Shown in pieces: positions 8,172-17,701 of a DNA stretch of 34,669 nt. The DNA comes from Puniceicoccaceae bacterium 5H. GTDB taxonomy: Bacteria; Verrucomicrobiota; Verrucomicrobiia; Opitutales; Oceanipulchritudinaceae. The notes below the pieces were generated by a model. It did no database searches, was not told where the DNA came from, and saw nothing but the letters and a program-made list of their open reading frames with translations. Each line of letters begins with the position of its first letter. Position 1 is the stretch's first letter. The position numbers were made by a program, and so were the translations under genes. Location: the NCBI GenBank assembly GCA_009772895.1, contig WOUP01000029.1:1-34669 (forward strand), written 5' to 3'.

Positions 8172-9339
8172 TGATGTCGGTTACGGGGGTGCCGCGCATG
8201 CGCGTGAGGTGCTGTTTCACTTCTTCGATCACGTCCTGCACGTCGCGATAGTCTTCTTCGAGCAGGTGATCGGTCCAACGCGAGCCGTAGCGCACGTGGT
8301 TGATTTCGTCCGACCAGTCCTGATCGGCAAAGAGCTGGCTGCGGTCGTCGCCATTGGTCTCGTATTCCTTCATGCGCTTGGGCTTGCGCGGCATGAAGTA
8401 GGCTTCGAGGCCGCGTGTGAGGTAGGCGACGCGGTGCAGCACGGGCAGGCCCTGCGACTCCTCGTAGAGGATGGGGTTGACCCGGTCGGGTTCGACGCCC
8501 AGTTCGCGCAGGCGCACGGTGCCGAACTCGCTGTGCCGGGCCTCGTCCCAGAAGTGCCGGCTGAAGTCGGCGAAGAACTCCCAGGGGTAGTCGCCGTCGC
8601 TGGCATCGAAGAGGATGCTGGCCAGCAGGGCCGCGGCGTAAAACTCGTTGAAGAAGACCCGGAACTGCTCGACGGTGGCCTGTTCGGGGCTCATCTGCAG
8701 GCGGTCTTCGTAGCTGGCGAGGCTGCCGATGGTGATCTTGTCGTCGAAGACGATCGTGGCCGGGCGCTCGAAGCGGGGCGCGGCAAAGGCCGCCGGCTTG
8801 TCGCCGGTCGCGTCCTGGCCGTGGATGCCGCCGATGTGCGTGACCCAGGCGCTGACGTGTTCGGCCCAGGCACTGTCGCCGCCCAATGGCAGGGAATCGT
8901 ACCAGGCGACCTGCGCCTGCAGGTCCAGCAGGATGCGGCGCAGTAACCGGTGCTCGTTGGCATTGCCCACCGGGTCGACCTGGGTGAGGTCGTCCTCGAT
9001 CGTCTGGACCAACTGGCGGGTGAGCACGCCGTAGAAGCCCTGCAGAAACGCGGTGTCGTCCGGCGCGTGCAACACCTCTTCGAGCAGGGCCTTCAACTCG
9101 GGGCGGATGCTGGCGTCGGGGTTGCCGGAGCGCATCTCCTTCAGGCGGGCGCGCATCCAGGTAACATGTTCGGCGGCGTCGTAGAGGTGGTAGGCCAGCT
9201 TGTATTTGCGCTCGAAGTCGCCCAGGCGCAGGAACCAGCCGGCGAGGATTTTCAGGCGGGCCCGTTCGACCGCCACGAGATTGCGCAGCCGGGTGGAGGT
9301 TTGGGCGATGCTGAGGCCGTTGACAAGGAGAGTGTCCAT
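8158..9339 (-). CDS. Ferritin-like di-iron protein of unknown function
   Basis: The 393-residue protein appears to be built of two four-helix-bundle-like halves. The second half carries a full di-iron carboxylate set: Glu232 ('NEFYAAA'), Glu266 and His269 ('DEARH'), Glu312 ('LEAYF'), and Glu345 and His348 ('DEINH'). This is the E-EXXH-E-EXXH pattern of ferritin-like oxygenases and oxidases. The first half has weaker echoes ('DAAEH' 54-58, 'NEH' 128-130). I prefer the ATG at 9339 over the upstream start at 9411, because the intervening 24 residues do not resemble protein and 'MDTLLVNGLS' looks like a natural N-terminus. No signal peptide is visible. It is the first gene of the glycosidase operon, and its last 14 bases overlap the isomerase-like gene. 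It may oxidise or hydroxylate a sugar or aglycone; this is inference only. Confidence 0.72.
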   Translation of the reverse strand: MDTLLVNGLSIAQTSTRLRNLVAVERARLKILAGWFLRLGDFERKYKLAYHLYDAAEHVTWMRARLKEMRSGNPDASIRPELKALLEEVLHAPDDTAFLQGFYGVLTRQLVQTIEDDLTQVDPVGNANEHRLLRRILLDLQAQVAWYDSLPLGGDSAWAEHVSAWVTHIGGIHGQDATGDKPAAFAAPRFERPATIVFDDKITIGSLASYEDRLQMSPEQATVEQFRVFFNEFYAAALLASILFDASDGDYPWEFFADFSRHFWDEARHSEFGTVRLRELGVEPDRVNPILYEESQGLPVLHRVAYLTRGLEAYFMPRKPKRMKEYETNGDDRSQLFADQDWSDEINHVRYGSRWTDHLLEEDYRDVQDVIEEVKQHLTRMRGTPVTDINAPF

Positions 9340-9557
9340 GAAGGGGAAGGGGAGGAGGGTGAATGAAAAGGGGTAGCGGACCGACGCTGTCGTCGGCCCG
9401 CTCCAGCTCAAGTTGGGCTGGTGTCTGGTCTTTGGGTATGGAGAGTCACTACAACCAAAATGTGAAGCGGCGGCACATTGTTCGGTAAAGCGGCCAATGC
9501 GGCGTCAACACCGTCCCTTTATCCCGGAAATGCCGCACCCTCGCCAGTGGGGGCTCA

Positions 9558-9569
9558 CGCAACGTTGAG
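9558..9569. promoter_or_regulatory. Putative LacI-type operator, site 1
   Basis: CGCAACGTTGAG matches the palindrome CTCAACGTTGAG at 11 of 12 positions and keeps the central CpG usual in LacI-family operators. It lies 26 bases (start to start) from site 2. Confidence 0.6.
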
Positions 9570-9583
9570 CCGGGCGCGGCGGG

Positions 9584-9595
9584 CTCAACGTTGAC
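9584..9595. promoter_or_regulatory. Putative LacI-type operator, site 2
   Basis: CTCAACGTTGAC matches the palindrome seen at 19779, 24280 and 34185 at 11 of 12 positions. Together with site 1 it stands between two divergent operons, so one regulator could control both. Confidence 0.65.
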
Positions 9596-9692
9596 TGCGA
9601 ATGGCTCGAAATTGGGCGTATCGACGCGCTTGATCCGCCTCATCCAGAGGCCAGCTGTCACCGTTCCCTTACCCCCCTCGGCGGTGCCAGCA

Positions 9693-9719
9693 CGATCGGG
9701 ACTCCTGCCGTCCCGATCG
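9693..9719 (+). other. Perfect 10-bp hairpin in the leader of the beta-helix gene
   Basis: CGATCGGGAC (9693-9702) pairs with GTCCCGATCG (9710-9719) across a 7-base loop (TCCTGCC), 61 bases before the ATG at 9780. No T-run follows, so it is not a standard intrinsic terminator. It may stabilise the mRNA or be a protein-binding site. Confidence 0.45.
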
Positions 9720-9779
9720 GCCTCCGGTTCCTACCCCTGGAAGGCTTTGGCCTCATTTCACTACCACCCTGTATCGCTC

Positions 9780-12700
9780 ATGACGCACTCCTTCACTCCT
9801 GCAAAGTCCTCTTTGCGCTTTAGTCGCCTGCTCTTGTTGGGTGGGCTGGCGCTGGCCCCATCGCTGCGGGCCGAGCTGATTACCCAGACCGGCTATAACG
9901 GCGGCGGCGAATCCTGGGAAACCGGCGCCGACTGGAGCAATGGTCTGCCCGCTCAGGCCGGCAACGACTACATCAACAATGCCGGGCTCAATACGCTGCT
10001 CTCGCGCACGCCGGAAGGCACCTCCGTTGAGTTCCCTGGCGACTCGCTGACCATCGCCAACACCAGTGTGATCTACGCCCGCGCGGCCACGGTCACGATT
10101 GCGGACTTCCGCCTGGACAACGGCCAAATGGCCTTTGCCGACGATACCTACCCGGAGGCCATCGAGCTGGCAGGAGGGCTGACGCTGCTCGCGGGCGGCG
10201 GTTACTTCAATACCGCACACGGCGATTACGCGGGCGTCTTTGAGATCACGGCCGACATTTCCGGCGTGGGTGCGCTGAACGCGCAGATGATGCCGATCGC
10301 ATTCGCCGACCCCTCCACGACGACCTCGACGGTCGAGATCGTGCTCTCGGGCAATAACACCTACGAGGGCGGCACCCTGGCGGGTCTGCGCGGCATTGTC
10401 ACGACGATGGCCGACGGCGCTCTCGGTACGGGCGACGTCACGGTTTCTTCCACCGGCCAGTTGAATCTTGGCGGCGGCACCACGCACGATTACATCGACG
10501 ACGCGGCCACGCTGACGGTCGAAGCCGGCGGCCTGGTGGACCTCAATTTCACGGGTACCGATACCGTCGGTGCGGTGGTGCTCGACGGCACCGAAGGCGA
10601 GACGGGCACCTATGGTGCGGTCGGTTCCGGCGCGGACCACGAGAGTGCGGTTTCTCCGGCACGGGCCTGCTCGAGATCCCGGCGGTCGAGACGCTGATCC
10701 ATCAGACGGGTTACAACAGCGGCGGTGAGTCCTGGGAAACGGGTGCGGACTGGAGCAACGGGCTCCCGGCGCAGGCGGGCTTTGACTACATCAACGAGCA
10801 GGGCCGCGATTCGGGGCTCTCGCGCACGCCGGAGGGAACTTCCGTGGAATTCCCGGGCGATTCGCTGACGATGGCCAATACGAGCGTGATCTATGCCCGC
10901 GCGGCCACGATCACGATTGCGGACTTCCGTCTCGACAACGGCCAGATGGCGTTTGCCGACAATACCTACCCGGCGGCGATCGAGTTGGCGGGCGGCCTGA
11001 CGCTGCTCGATGGCGGCGGCTATTTCAACACCGCACACAGCGACTATCCAGGTGTTTTCAACATCACGGCCGACATCTCCGGCGTGGGCGCGTTGAACGC
11101 CCAGATGATGGCGATCGCGTTTGCCGATCCCTCCACGACGACCTCGACGGTCGAAATCGTGCTGACGGGTAACAACACCTACGAAGGCGGCACGCTCGCC
11201 GGCTTGCGCGGTATCGTGACCGCCGCAGTCGACGGTGCGCTGGGCACGGGCGACGTTATGGTCAGCTCGACCGGCACGCTGCACCTGACGGGCGGCACCA
11301 CCAACGACTACATCGACGACGGTGCGATGGTGGAAGTGGCCTCCGGTGGGGTCGTGAACCTCGACTTTACGGGCACCGATGTGATCGGTGGCCTTTCGAT
11401 CGCCGGCACCGAGGCCGAAGGTGGCACCTGGGGTGCCGTGGGCTCGGGCGCCGACCATGAGAGCGACGCCTTGACCGGCACGGGCATGTTGCAGATCCCC
11501 GGTGACGAGACCATCGTGTATCAGACGGGCTACAACAGCGGCGGTGAGTCCTGGGAGACGGGTGCGGACTGGAGCAATGGGCTCCCGGCGCAGGCGGGCT
11601 TCCACTACGTCAACGAGCTGGGCCGCGATTCAGGGCTCTCGCGCACGCCGGAAGGCACCTCCGTGGAGTTCCCCGGTGAGTCGCTGACGCTGGCCAATAC
11701 CAGTGTGATCTACGCCCGCGCGGCCACGGTCACGATTGCGGACTTCCGCCTGGACAACGGCCAGATGGCATTTGCCGACAACACCTACCCGGCGGCGATC
11801 GAATTGGCGGGCGGGCTGACCCTGCTCGAGGGCGGCGGCTATTTCAATACCGCCCATGGCGACTATGCGGGTGTCTTCAACATCACGGCCGACGTTTCCG
11901 GCACGGGCATGCTGAACGCCCAGATGATGCCGATCTCGTTTGCCGACCCCTCCACGACGACCTCGACGGTCGAGATCGTGCTGACGGGCGACAACACCTA
12001 CGAGGGCGGCACGCTCGCTGGTCTGCGCGGCATCGTGACCGCCGCGGTGGACGGTGCGCTGGGCACGGGCGACGTCACGGTCAGCGAGACCGGCACGCTG
12101 CACCTGACCGGCGGCACCACCCACGATTACATCGACGACAGCGCCACGGTGAACCTCGCCCCCGGCGGGGTGTTGAACCTCGACTTTACGGGTACCGACA
12201 TGATCGGCGCCCTCCTGATGGACGGAACGCTGGCCGATGCGGGCACCTGGGGTGCCGTCGGCTCCGGCGCGGATTTCGAGAGTGAACAAATAGAAGGTGA
12301 AGGGTATCTACAGGTCCCCGGTGCCGGGATTGATCATATCGTCAACCGGGACAAGCGCGTCTTCGACGGGGAGGTCGAAGGCGCGCAACCCGGGGACCGG
12401 TTGCTGCTGGAGGCGGGCGAACGTGCCGCCATCACCTTCCGCAACCTGCATGGCTCCGAGGCCCACCCGATCGTGATCGTCAACGACGGCGGCCGCGTCA
12501 CCTTCTCGGGCACGGACTTCGCGGCTGTGGCGTTCGAGAACTGTAGCCACGTGCGCTTCACGGGCACGGGTTCGTCCGACTATTTCTACGGGATCGAGGC
12601 CACCGGCTCTTCGACCATGGGCATCGCGGTCCACGAGTTTTCGACCAACGTCGAGGTGGATCACTGCGAGGTCCACGGGGTCAACTTTGCCGGGATCATG

Positions 12701-13879
12701 GCCAAAACGGATCCGAAGTGCGACCTGTCGGCCAACCGCGACAACTTCGTGATGTATGACACCGTGCTGCACCACAACCTCGTCTACGAGGTCGGCGGCG
12801 AAGGCTTCTACATCGGTTTCTCCTTCTACGGTGGCTACAGCAGCACGGCAGGTTGCGAGGGCACGACCCTCTACCCGCACGTGCTCGATGGCGTGAAGAT
12901 CTACCGCAACATCGTGCACCACACGGGCCTCGAAGGCATCCAGGTGGGCTGCGCGACTTCGGACTGCGAGATCTACAAGAACCACGTCACCTTCACGGGG
13001 CTGACCAACCAGCAATACCAGAACCGCGGCGTCCAGCTCGGTGGAGGCACGGGCGGTAAGTTCTACCAGAACTACATCGCCGATGTGCCGGCAACGGGCC
13101 TGATCGTGCAGGGCTACGGTGACAACGAGATCTACGACAACGTGATCGTGCGCACCGGCGGCGTCTTCCTGGACAAGGGGCCGGAACCGACTTCCAACCA
13201 GGGCTTCAAGGTCTTCAACAATACGATCGTGGACTCCGAGATCGGCATCAACCTCTACGCCACGGACGTCCTGCAAAACCAGATCAAGAACAACCTGGTC
13301 GTGAACTCCAGCGGTGAGGACATCCGCCGGCTCAGCAGCTCGGTGCCGTGGGAACTCGAAGGCAACCTGACCTACGATACCGCGGCCGAAGCCGGCTTTG
13401 TCGATGCCGAGAACGATGACTACAGCCTGGCGAGCGGCTCGGCCGCCCTCGACGCCGGCGTGGATCTCTCCGCGCAGATGCCGGCCGTGGACTACGAGGG
13501 CAAGGTGCGGGAGAGTGATTGGGATGTCGGCGCCTACGAGGGCCAATGGCTGCTCAAGGACGAGCCCACAACGCTGCGCGGGATGACCGACACCGGCGCG
13601 GGCATGGCCACCTCGACGTGGTTCGGCACCTTCTCGCTGGATGACTACCCCTGGCTCGGCCACGACCGCCTCGGCTGGCTCTACGCCTACGACGACGAGA
13701 TCGACAGCCTCTGGCTGTGGTCGCCCACCGCCGATTCGTGGCTCTGGACCTCGCGCTTCTGCTTCCCGTTTGCCTGGAGCGATGCGGGGACCACCTGGCT
13801 GTATTTCTACCTCCACGAAGGCGAAGCGGTCTGGGCCTACAACTACTCGACCTCCGCGTGGGAATTCTACGCCGAGTAG
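9780..13879 (+). CDS. Giant secreted PATR-repeat/beta-helix protein, frameshifted
   Basis: With one base restored near 10655 this is a protein of 1366 residues. It starts at the ATG at 9780 with a signal peptide (about 1-32). It continues with three nearly identical 273-residue repeats (see 9876-12331), each containing a passenger-associated-transport-type motif such as 'NNTYEGGTLAGLRGIV'. A right-handed parallel beta-helix domain follows (about 12331-13590) and resembles the protein at 30799. The C-terminal aromatic module (about 13600-13879) is rich in Trp and Tyr ('YPWLGHDRLGWLYAY', 'LWLWSPTADSWLW'). No autotransporter beta-barrel is present. The beta-helix suggests a polysaccharide-binding or polysaccharide-cleaving surface protein. 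The break splits the gene into frames 9780-10697 and about 10660-13879; the second has no secretion signal of its own. It is probably first in an operon, 23 bases before the UPF0261 gene. Confidence 0.75.
9876..12331 (+). repeat. Three in-frame tandem repeats of 819 bp
   Basis: Repeat units begin near 9876, 10694 and 11513. The anchor CAGAC(G/C)GG recurs at 9885, 10703 and 11522. The second interval is 819 bases (273 codons) and the first is 818, which exposes a one-base loss in unit 1. Each unit encodes 'ESWETGADWSNGLPAQAG', 'RTPEGTSVEFPG', 'TVEIVL' and 'GAVGSGAD'. The high nucleotide identity points to recent duplication or gene conversion. Confidence 0.88.
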
Positions 13880-13902
13880 CGCACCGAAAGGATACGGATA
13901 TC

Positions 13903-15120
13903 ATGGATGCACAGATTGCAGTTGTCGGGGCCCTGGACACCAAGGGCGCGGAGTTCAGCTTCCTTTGCGAGCGGATCCGCGCCGCCGGTGGACGGCCCCT
14001 GTTGATCGATTTCGGCGTGCTCGGCGACCCCGAGATCCAGGCCGATGTGACCGCGCAGGAAGTCGCCCGGGCGGGCGGCGGAGACCTGGATGCCATGCGC
14101 CAGGAGCGGCACAAGGACTATTGCATGCGCACGATGTCGGCGGGGTTGCGGGCGGTCGTCCGCTCCCTGTTCGACGAGGGGCGCTTGCAAGGCATCATCG
14201 GCATGGGCGGCAGCGGGGGCACGTCGATCGCGACGAGCGCCATGCGCGCCCTGCCGGTGGCGGTGCCCAAGCTGATGGTCTCGACCGTCGGGGGCGGCAA
14301 CGTCAGCGCCTACGCCGGGACGAAGGACATCACCTTCATGCCCTCGGTCGTGGACGTGGCGGGCCTCAACCAGCTCAGTCGCGACATCTACGCCAATGCC
14401 GCCGGGGCGATCGTGGGCATGGTCCACCGGGCTCCGGTGGAGGCCGAGGCGGTTGAGCGGCCCATCGTGGCCGCCTCGATGTTTGGCAACACCACCCAGG
14501 CGGTGGACGGTGCGCGAAAGATCTTCGAGGCGCGTGATCTCGAGGTGCTGGTCTTTCACGCCACCGGTGTCGGCGGGCGCACGATGGAAGACCTGATCGC
14601 CTCGGGCTACATCAGCGCGTCCTTCGACTTGACCACGACGGAGCTCGCCGACTGCGTCTGCGGCGGTGTGTTCGATGCCGGGCCGGAGCGTTGCCTCGCC
14701 GCGGCCCAGGCCGGCGTCCCGACGGTGCTCGTGCCCGGTTGTGTGGACATGGCCAACTTTGGCGGGCGCGCCACCGTGCCGGCCCAGTATCAGAACCGCC
14801 TGCTCTACGAGTGGAATCCCGATATCACGCTGTTGCGCACCAATGCCGAGGAGAACCGCAAGATGGGGCAGATGATCGCCCAGGCGGCCAACGCTTCGAC
14901 CGGGCCGGTGGAGATCCTGTTGCCCCTCAAGGGCGTGTCCATGCTGGATGCGCCTGGTGAGATGTTTTGGGACCCGGAGGCCGACGCAGCCTGTTTTGAC
15001 GCGATCCGCGAGTACCTCAAGCCGGGCATCCCGCTGCGCGAGCTCGACCTCAACATCAACGATCCGGAGTTCGCCCGGGCGGCGGCCGAGCGTCTGCTGG
15101 CCCTGCTGGTGGGCTCCTGA
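13903..15120 (+). CDS. UPF0261 / Tm-1-like ATP-binding domain protein
   Basis: The 405-residue protein belongs to the UPF0261 family, whose eukaryotic relative is the N-terminal half of the tomato Tm-1 resistance protein. The biochemical role in bacteria is unknown. Family signs are the opening '[17 protein letters not shown]' (5-21), the glycine-rich nucleotide-binding stretch '[12 protein letters not shown]' (100-111) and '[20 protein letters not shown]' (127-146). The ATG at 13903 is chosen because the frame upstream lies inside the preceding gene and because a Shine-Dalgarno-like AAAGGA (13887-13892) sits 10 bases before it. This is one of only two clear ribosome-binding sites in the window. 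The next gene starts 17 bases downstream and encodes the domain that is fused C-terminally in Tm-1. There is no signal peptide, so the protein is cytoplasmic. Confidence 0.9.
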   Translation: MDAQIAVVGALDTKGAEFSFLCERIRAAGGRPLLIDFGVLGDPEIQADVTAQEVARAGGGDLDAMRQERHKDYCMRTMSAGLRAVVRSLFDEGRLQGIIGMGGSGGTSIATSAMRALPVAVPKLMVSTVGGGNVSAYAGTKDITFMPSVVDVAGLNQLSRDIYANAAGAIVGMVHRAPVEAEAVERPIVAASMFGNTTQAVDGARKIFEARDLEVLVFHATGVGGRTMEDLIASGYISASFDLTTTELADCVCGGVFDAGPERCLAAAQAGVPTVLVPGCVDMANFGGRATVPAQYQNRLLYEWNPDITLLRTNAEENRKMGQMIAQAANASTGPVEILLPLKGVSMLDAPGEMFWDPEADAACFDAIREYLKPGIPLRELDLNINDPEFARAAAERLLALLVGS

Positions 15121-15137
15121 ACCCTTGCGTTTTTCTT

Positions 15138-15974
15138 ATGTCGATAGCACGAACTGAAATCATCCGCCGCCTGCGTGCGCAGGTCGCCGAAGGACGTCCC
15201 ATCGTCGGCTGTGGCGCCGGCACCGGCATCTCGGCCAAGATGGCCGAAGCCGGCGGCGCGGATCTCATCATCATTTACAACTCGGGCCGTTTTCGCATGG
15301 CCGGTCGGGGCTCTCTCGCGGGCCTCATGCCCTATGGCGACGCCAACGCGATCGTGATGGAGATGGCGCAGGAGGTCTTGCCCGTGGTGCGCGATACCGC
15401 CGTATTGGCGGGCGTGTGCGGCACGGATCCCTTCCGGCTGATGCCCGTCTTCCTCGAAGACCTCAAGCGCGCGGGCTTCTCCGGCGTGCAGAACTTCCCG
15501 ACCGTGGGCCTGATCGATGGCGACTTCCGCGCCAATCTGGAGGGCACCGGCATGGGCTACGCCAAGGAGGTGGAAATGATCCGCCTGGCGCATGAGCTGG
15601 ATCTGTTTACCTCGCCCTACGTCTTTGATGTGGAGCAGGCGCGGGCCATGACCGAGGCCGGGGCCGACCAGCTGGTGGCCCACGTCGGCCTGACGAACTC
15701 CGGCAGCATCGGGGCATCCGTCGCGCTCGGGCTCGAGCAGGCGATGCAACAGGTGCTGGAGATCGCGGCCGCGGCGCGCCAAATCCGCCCCGACATCCTC
15801 GTGATCTGCCACGGCGGGCCCTTCGATGAGCCCGACAACGTGGCCAAGGCCCTGCAGGGCATGCCCGGCATCGAAGGTTTCTTCGGCGCCTCCAGCATCG
15901 AGCGCTTGCCGACCGAGCGCGCGATTTCCAGCCAGGTGGCTGCCTTCAAGTCCACCGGGCTGGCCGGTTCCTGA
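15138..15974 (+). CDS. Phosphoenolpyruvate hydrolase-family TIM-barrel protein
   Basis: This is a 278-residue TIM-barrel protein of the 'PEP hydrolase' family, related to PEP mutase/isocitrate lyase-like enzymes. The true substrate of most members is unproven. Recognisable stretches are '[20 protein letters not shown]' (23-42), '[18 protein letters not shown]' (45-62), 'GVCGTDPF' and '[13 protein letters not shown]'. It follows the UPF0261 gene by 17 bases. The two together, in this order, correspond to the two halves of tomato Tm-1, so they very probably work as one complex or in consecutive steps. No Shine-Dalgarno sequence is visible. The protein is cytoplasmic. A secreted esterase starts 19 bases downstream. 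Confidence 0.88.
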   Translation: MSIARTEIIRRLRAQVAEGRPIVGCGAGTGISAKMAEAGGADLIIIYNSGRFRMAGRGSLAGLMPYGDANAIVMEMAQEVLPVVRDTAVLAGVCGTDPFRLMPVFLEDLKRAGFSGVQNFPTVGLIDGDFRANLEGTGMGYAKEVEMIRLAHELDLFTSPYVFDVEQARAMTEAGADQLVAHVGLTNSGSIGASVALGLEQAMQQVLEIAAAARQIRPDILVICHGGPFDEPDNVAKALQGMPGIEGFFGASSIERLPTERAISSQVAAFKSTGLAGS

Positions 15975-15993
15975 TTCCTCTGACCCCAATCCC

Positions 15994-17682
15994 ATGAAAC
16001 GCCTTTCCTGCTCCTGCTTCCAATCTCTGCTGCTGCTTGCCGGAACCGTCGCCGCCCCGCTCTCGACGTGGGCGGTGACGTACCCGGCGGTCAACGAGAC
16101 GAACTTCCCTTCGGGCACCTTCAGTGACGGTAACCCGACGGATATTTTCTATCGTTACTTCGTGCCGAGCGGTTACGACCCGGACGATGCTTCGACGCTC
16201 TACCCGCTGGTCTTGTACTTACACGGCCAAGGGCCTTCGGGCACGGACAGCAGCCACCTCAACGGTGGGGGCGGGGGCTCGATGATCTTCATCTCGAGCG
16301 ACTCGCCGGACAACCAGTCTGCCTACCCGTGCTTTTACCTCGCGCCGCAGTTGCCGGCCAGTAACACGGTCACGAACTGGTCGGATCCGGGCTACATCGC
16401 GGAGCAGATCGCGGGGCTGGTGGGGCAGTTCGTCCAGGACTTCAACATCGATCCCGACCGGATTTACGTGACGGGCGTTTCCATGGGCGGTGGGGGCACC
16501 TTTGCCCAGGCTACCCGCCACCCCAACCGCTACGCTGCCGCCGTGCCGCTGGCGGGGTGGGGCGACGGCAAGGAAGCGGATTACCTGCACTTGCCGCTGT
16601 GGGCCGGCCATTCCAACGACGACCCCCGGGTGCCGGTCTCGAGCACCGATACGCCGATCGCCAATCTGCGCGCGCTGGGCGGCGACCCGATCTACACGCG
16701 CACGGCCACCGGCGGTCACGGGGGGCCTTCTTCGCTCTTTTTCAGTGCGGGCCACCCGCTGGTGCCGTGGATGATGGCCCAGCGCCGGGGCGAGCCCAAC
16801 GACAGCAGCCTGCTGAGCCTCAACATCACGCAGCCGGAGACGGACGGTACCTATATCGCCACTACGGACAGCGTGGACCTCGCGGGCACTGCGCAAGGGA
16901 ACACCTTCACTGAGATGGAGTGGAAGAACCTGCGCAGCAACGATACCGGCGACATGACCGCTGCGGCCGATTGGTCCGTCACGGCGGTGCCGCTTCGCAG
17001 CGGGCTCAACCGTGTGCGCGTGCTGGGCACTACCGGCTCGTTCACCAGTCAGCCCAACGGCAATACCACGCTCTCCGATACGATTACGATCGTGGAGCGG
17101 GCCGAAGGAGATACGGTCGCGCCGGAGATCGCGGTTGCGCACCCGTCCTACGTCGGGGACCGCTTCCTCACCTCGCATTCGACCTTGGAGCTTTCGGGCA
17201 CGGCGTCGGACGACATGGCGGTGGATCGCATCACCTGGTCGAGCGACCGCCTGGGGCACGGCATTGCTTCGGGCACGACCGACTGGTGGCTGTCGGACAT
17301 CGACCTGTTCCCCGGTGAGAACCACATCACGCTCACGGTCTGGGACATCGCCGACAATTCCACCACCGAGACCCTGGCCGTCGTCTACGATCCAGACCTC
17401 GTGCCGCCGGAAGTGGTGGCCTGGGGACCGACGGACGATGCGTCCGATGCCGACGTGACGGTGACGTTCCGGTGGCTGAAGAGTCAGACCGCCTACAGCT
17501 GGTCGGTCCAGTCCTGCCCGGACCCTGCGGCGGGGCAATGGCAGGCCCTCGAGCCGGCTGCGAGCAGCACCGAGGACGATCCGGACGACGCGGCTTACGC
17601 GCGGGTGACGGTCGAACTCAACCTGGGCGCCGCTGCCGATACCCGCGCCCTCATGCGTGTCGTCGCCCAACCGGCGGACTAA
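15994..17682 (+). CDS. Secreted esterase (alpha/beta hydrolase) with Ig-like domains
   Basis: The 562-residue protein has a signal peptide (about 1-27) and an alpha/beta-hydrolase domain (about 45-265) of the carbohydrate-esterase/PHB-depolymerase-like kind. The oxyanion region is 'LVLYLHGQG' (72-80) and the nucleophile is Ser163 in 'GVSMGG'. Acid candidates are Asp209/Asp210 in 'GHSNDDPRVPV', and His242 in 'TGGHGG' may complete the triad. The domain ends with 'PWMMAQRRG', typical of this type. Two Ig-like beta domains follow (about 270-460), then a C-terminal beta region with 'WSVQSCPDP'. It probably removes acyl groups (acetyl or feruloyl) from a polysaccharide outside the cell or in the periplasm. 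It sits between the PEP-hydrolase gene and a secreted protein, with 19-base gaps on both sides, so it is probably in the same operon. Confidence 0.82.
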   Translation: MKRLSCSCFQSLLLLAGTVAAPLSTWAVTYPAVNETNFPSGTFSDGNPTDIFYRYFVPSGYDPDDASTLYPLVLYLHGQGPSGTDSSHLNGGGGGSMIFISSDSPDNQSAYPCFYLAPQLPASNTVTNWSDPGYIAEQIAGLVGQFVQDFNIDPDRIYVTGVSMGGGGTFAQATRHPNRYAAAVPLAGWGDGKEADYLHLPLWAGHSNDDPRVPVSSTDTPIANLRALGGDPIYTRTATGGHGGPSSLFFSAGHPLVPWMMAQRRGEPNDSSLLSLNITQPETDGTYIATTDSVDLAGTAQGNTFTEMEWKNLRSNDTGDMTAAADWSVTAVPLRSGLNRVRVLGTTGSFTSQPNGNTTLSDTITIVERAEGDTVAPEIAVAHPSYVGDRFLTSHSTLELSGTASDDMAVDRITWSSDRLGHGIASGTTDWWLSDIDLFPGENHITLTVWDIADNSTTETLAVVYDPDLVPPEVVAWGPTDDASDADVTVTFRWLKSQTAYSWSVQSCPDPAAGQWQALEPAASSTEDDPDDAAYARVTVELNLGAAADTRALMRVVAQPAD

Positions 17683-17701
17683 CCCCTGACCTTTATCGAT
17701 C

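Larger units (their letters stand above)
9340..9779. promoter_or_regulatory. Divergent control region of the glycosidase and beta-helix operons
   Basis: This 440-bp gene-free stretch lies between the minus-strand ferritin-like operon and the plus-strand repeat/beta-helix gene. It holds two LacI-type operator candidates (9558-9569 and 9584-9595) and a perfect hairpin at 9693-9719. Short reading frames here, such as 9449-9661 on the minus strand, show no credible protein features. No convincing -10/-35 pair could be fixed. Confidence 0.6.

Noticed and set aside
9449-9661. 70-codon minus-strand frame in the divergent control region
   Set aside because: It covers both operator palindromes and shows no protein-like conservation or features.
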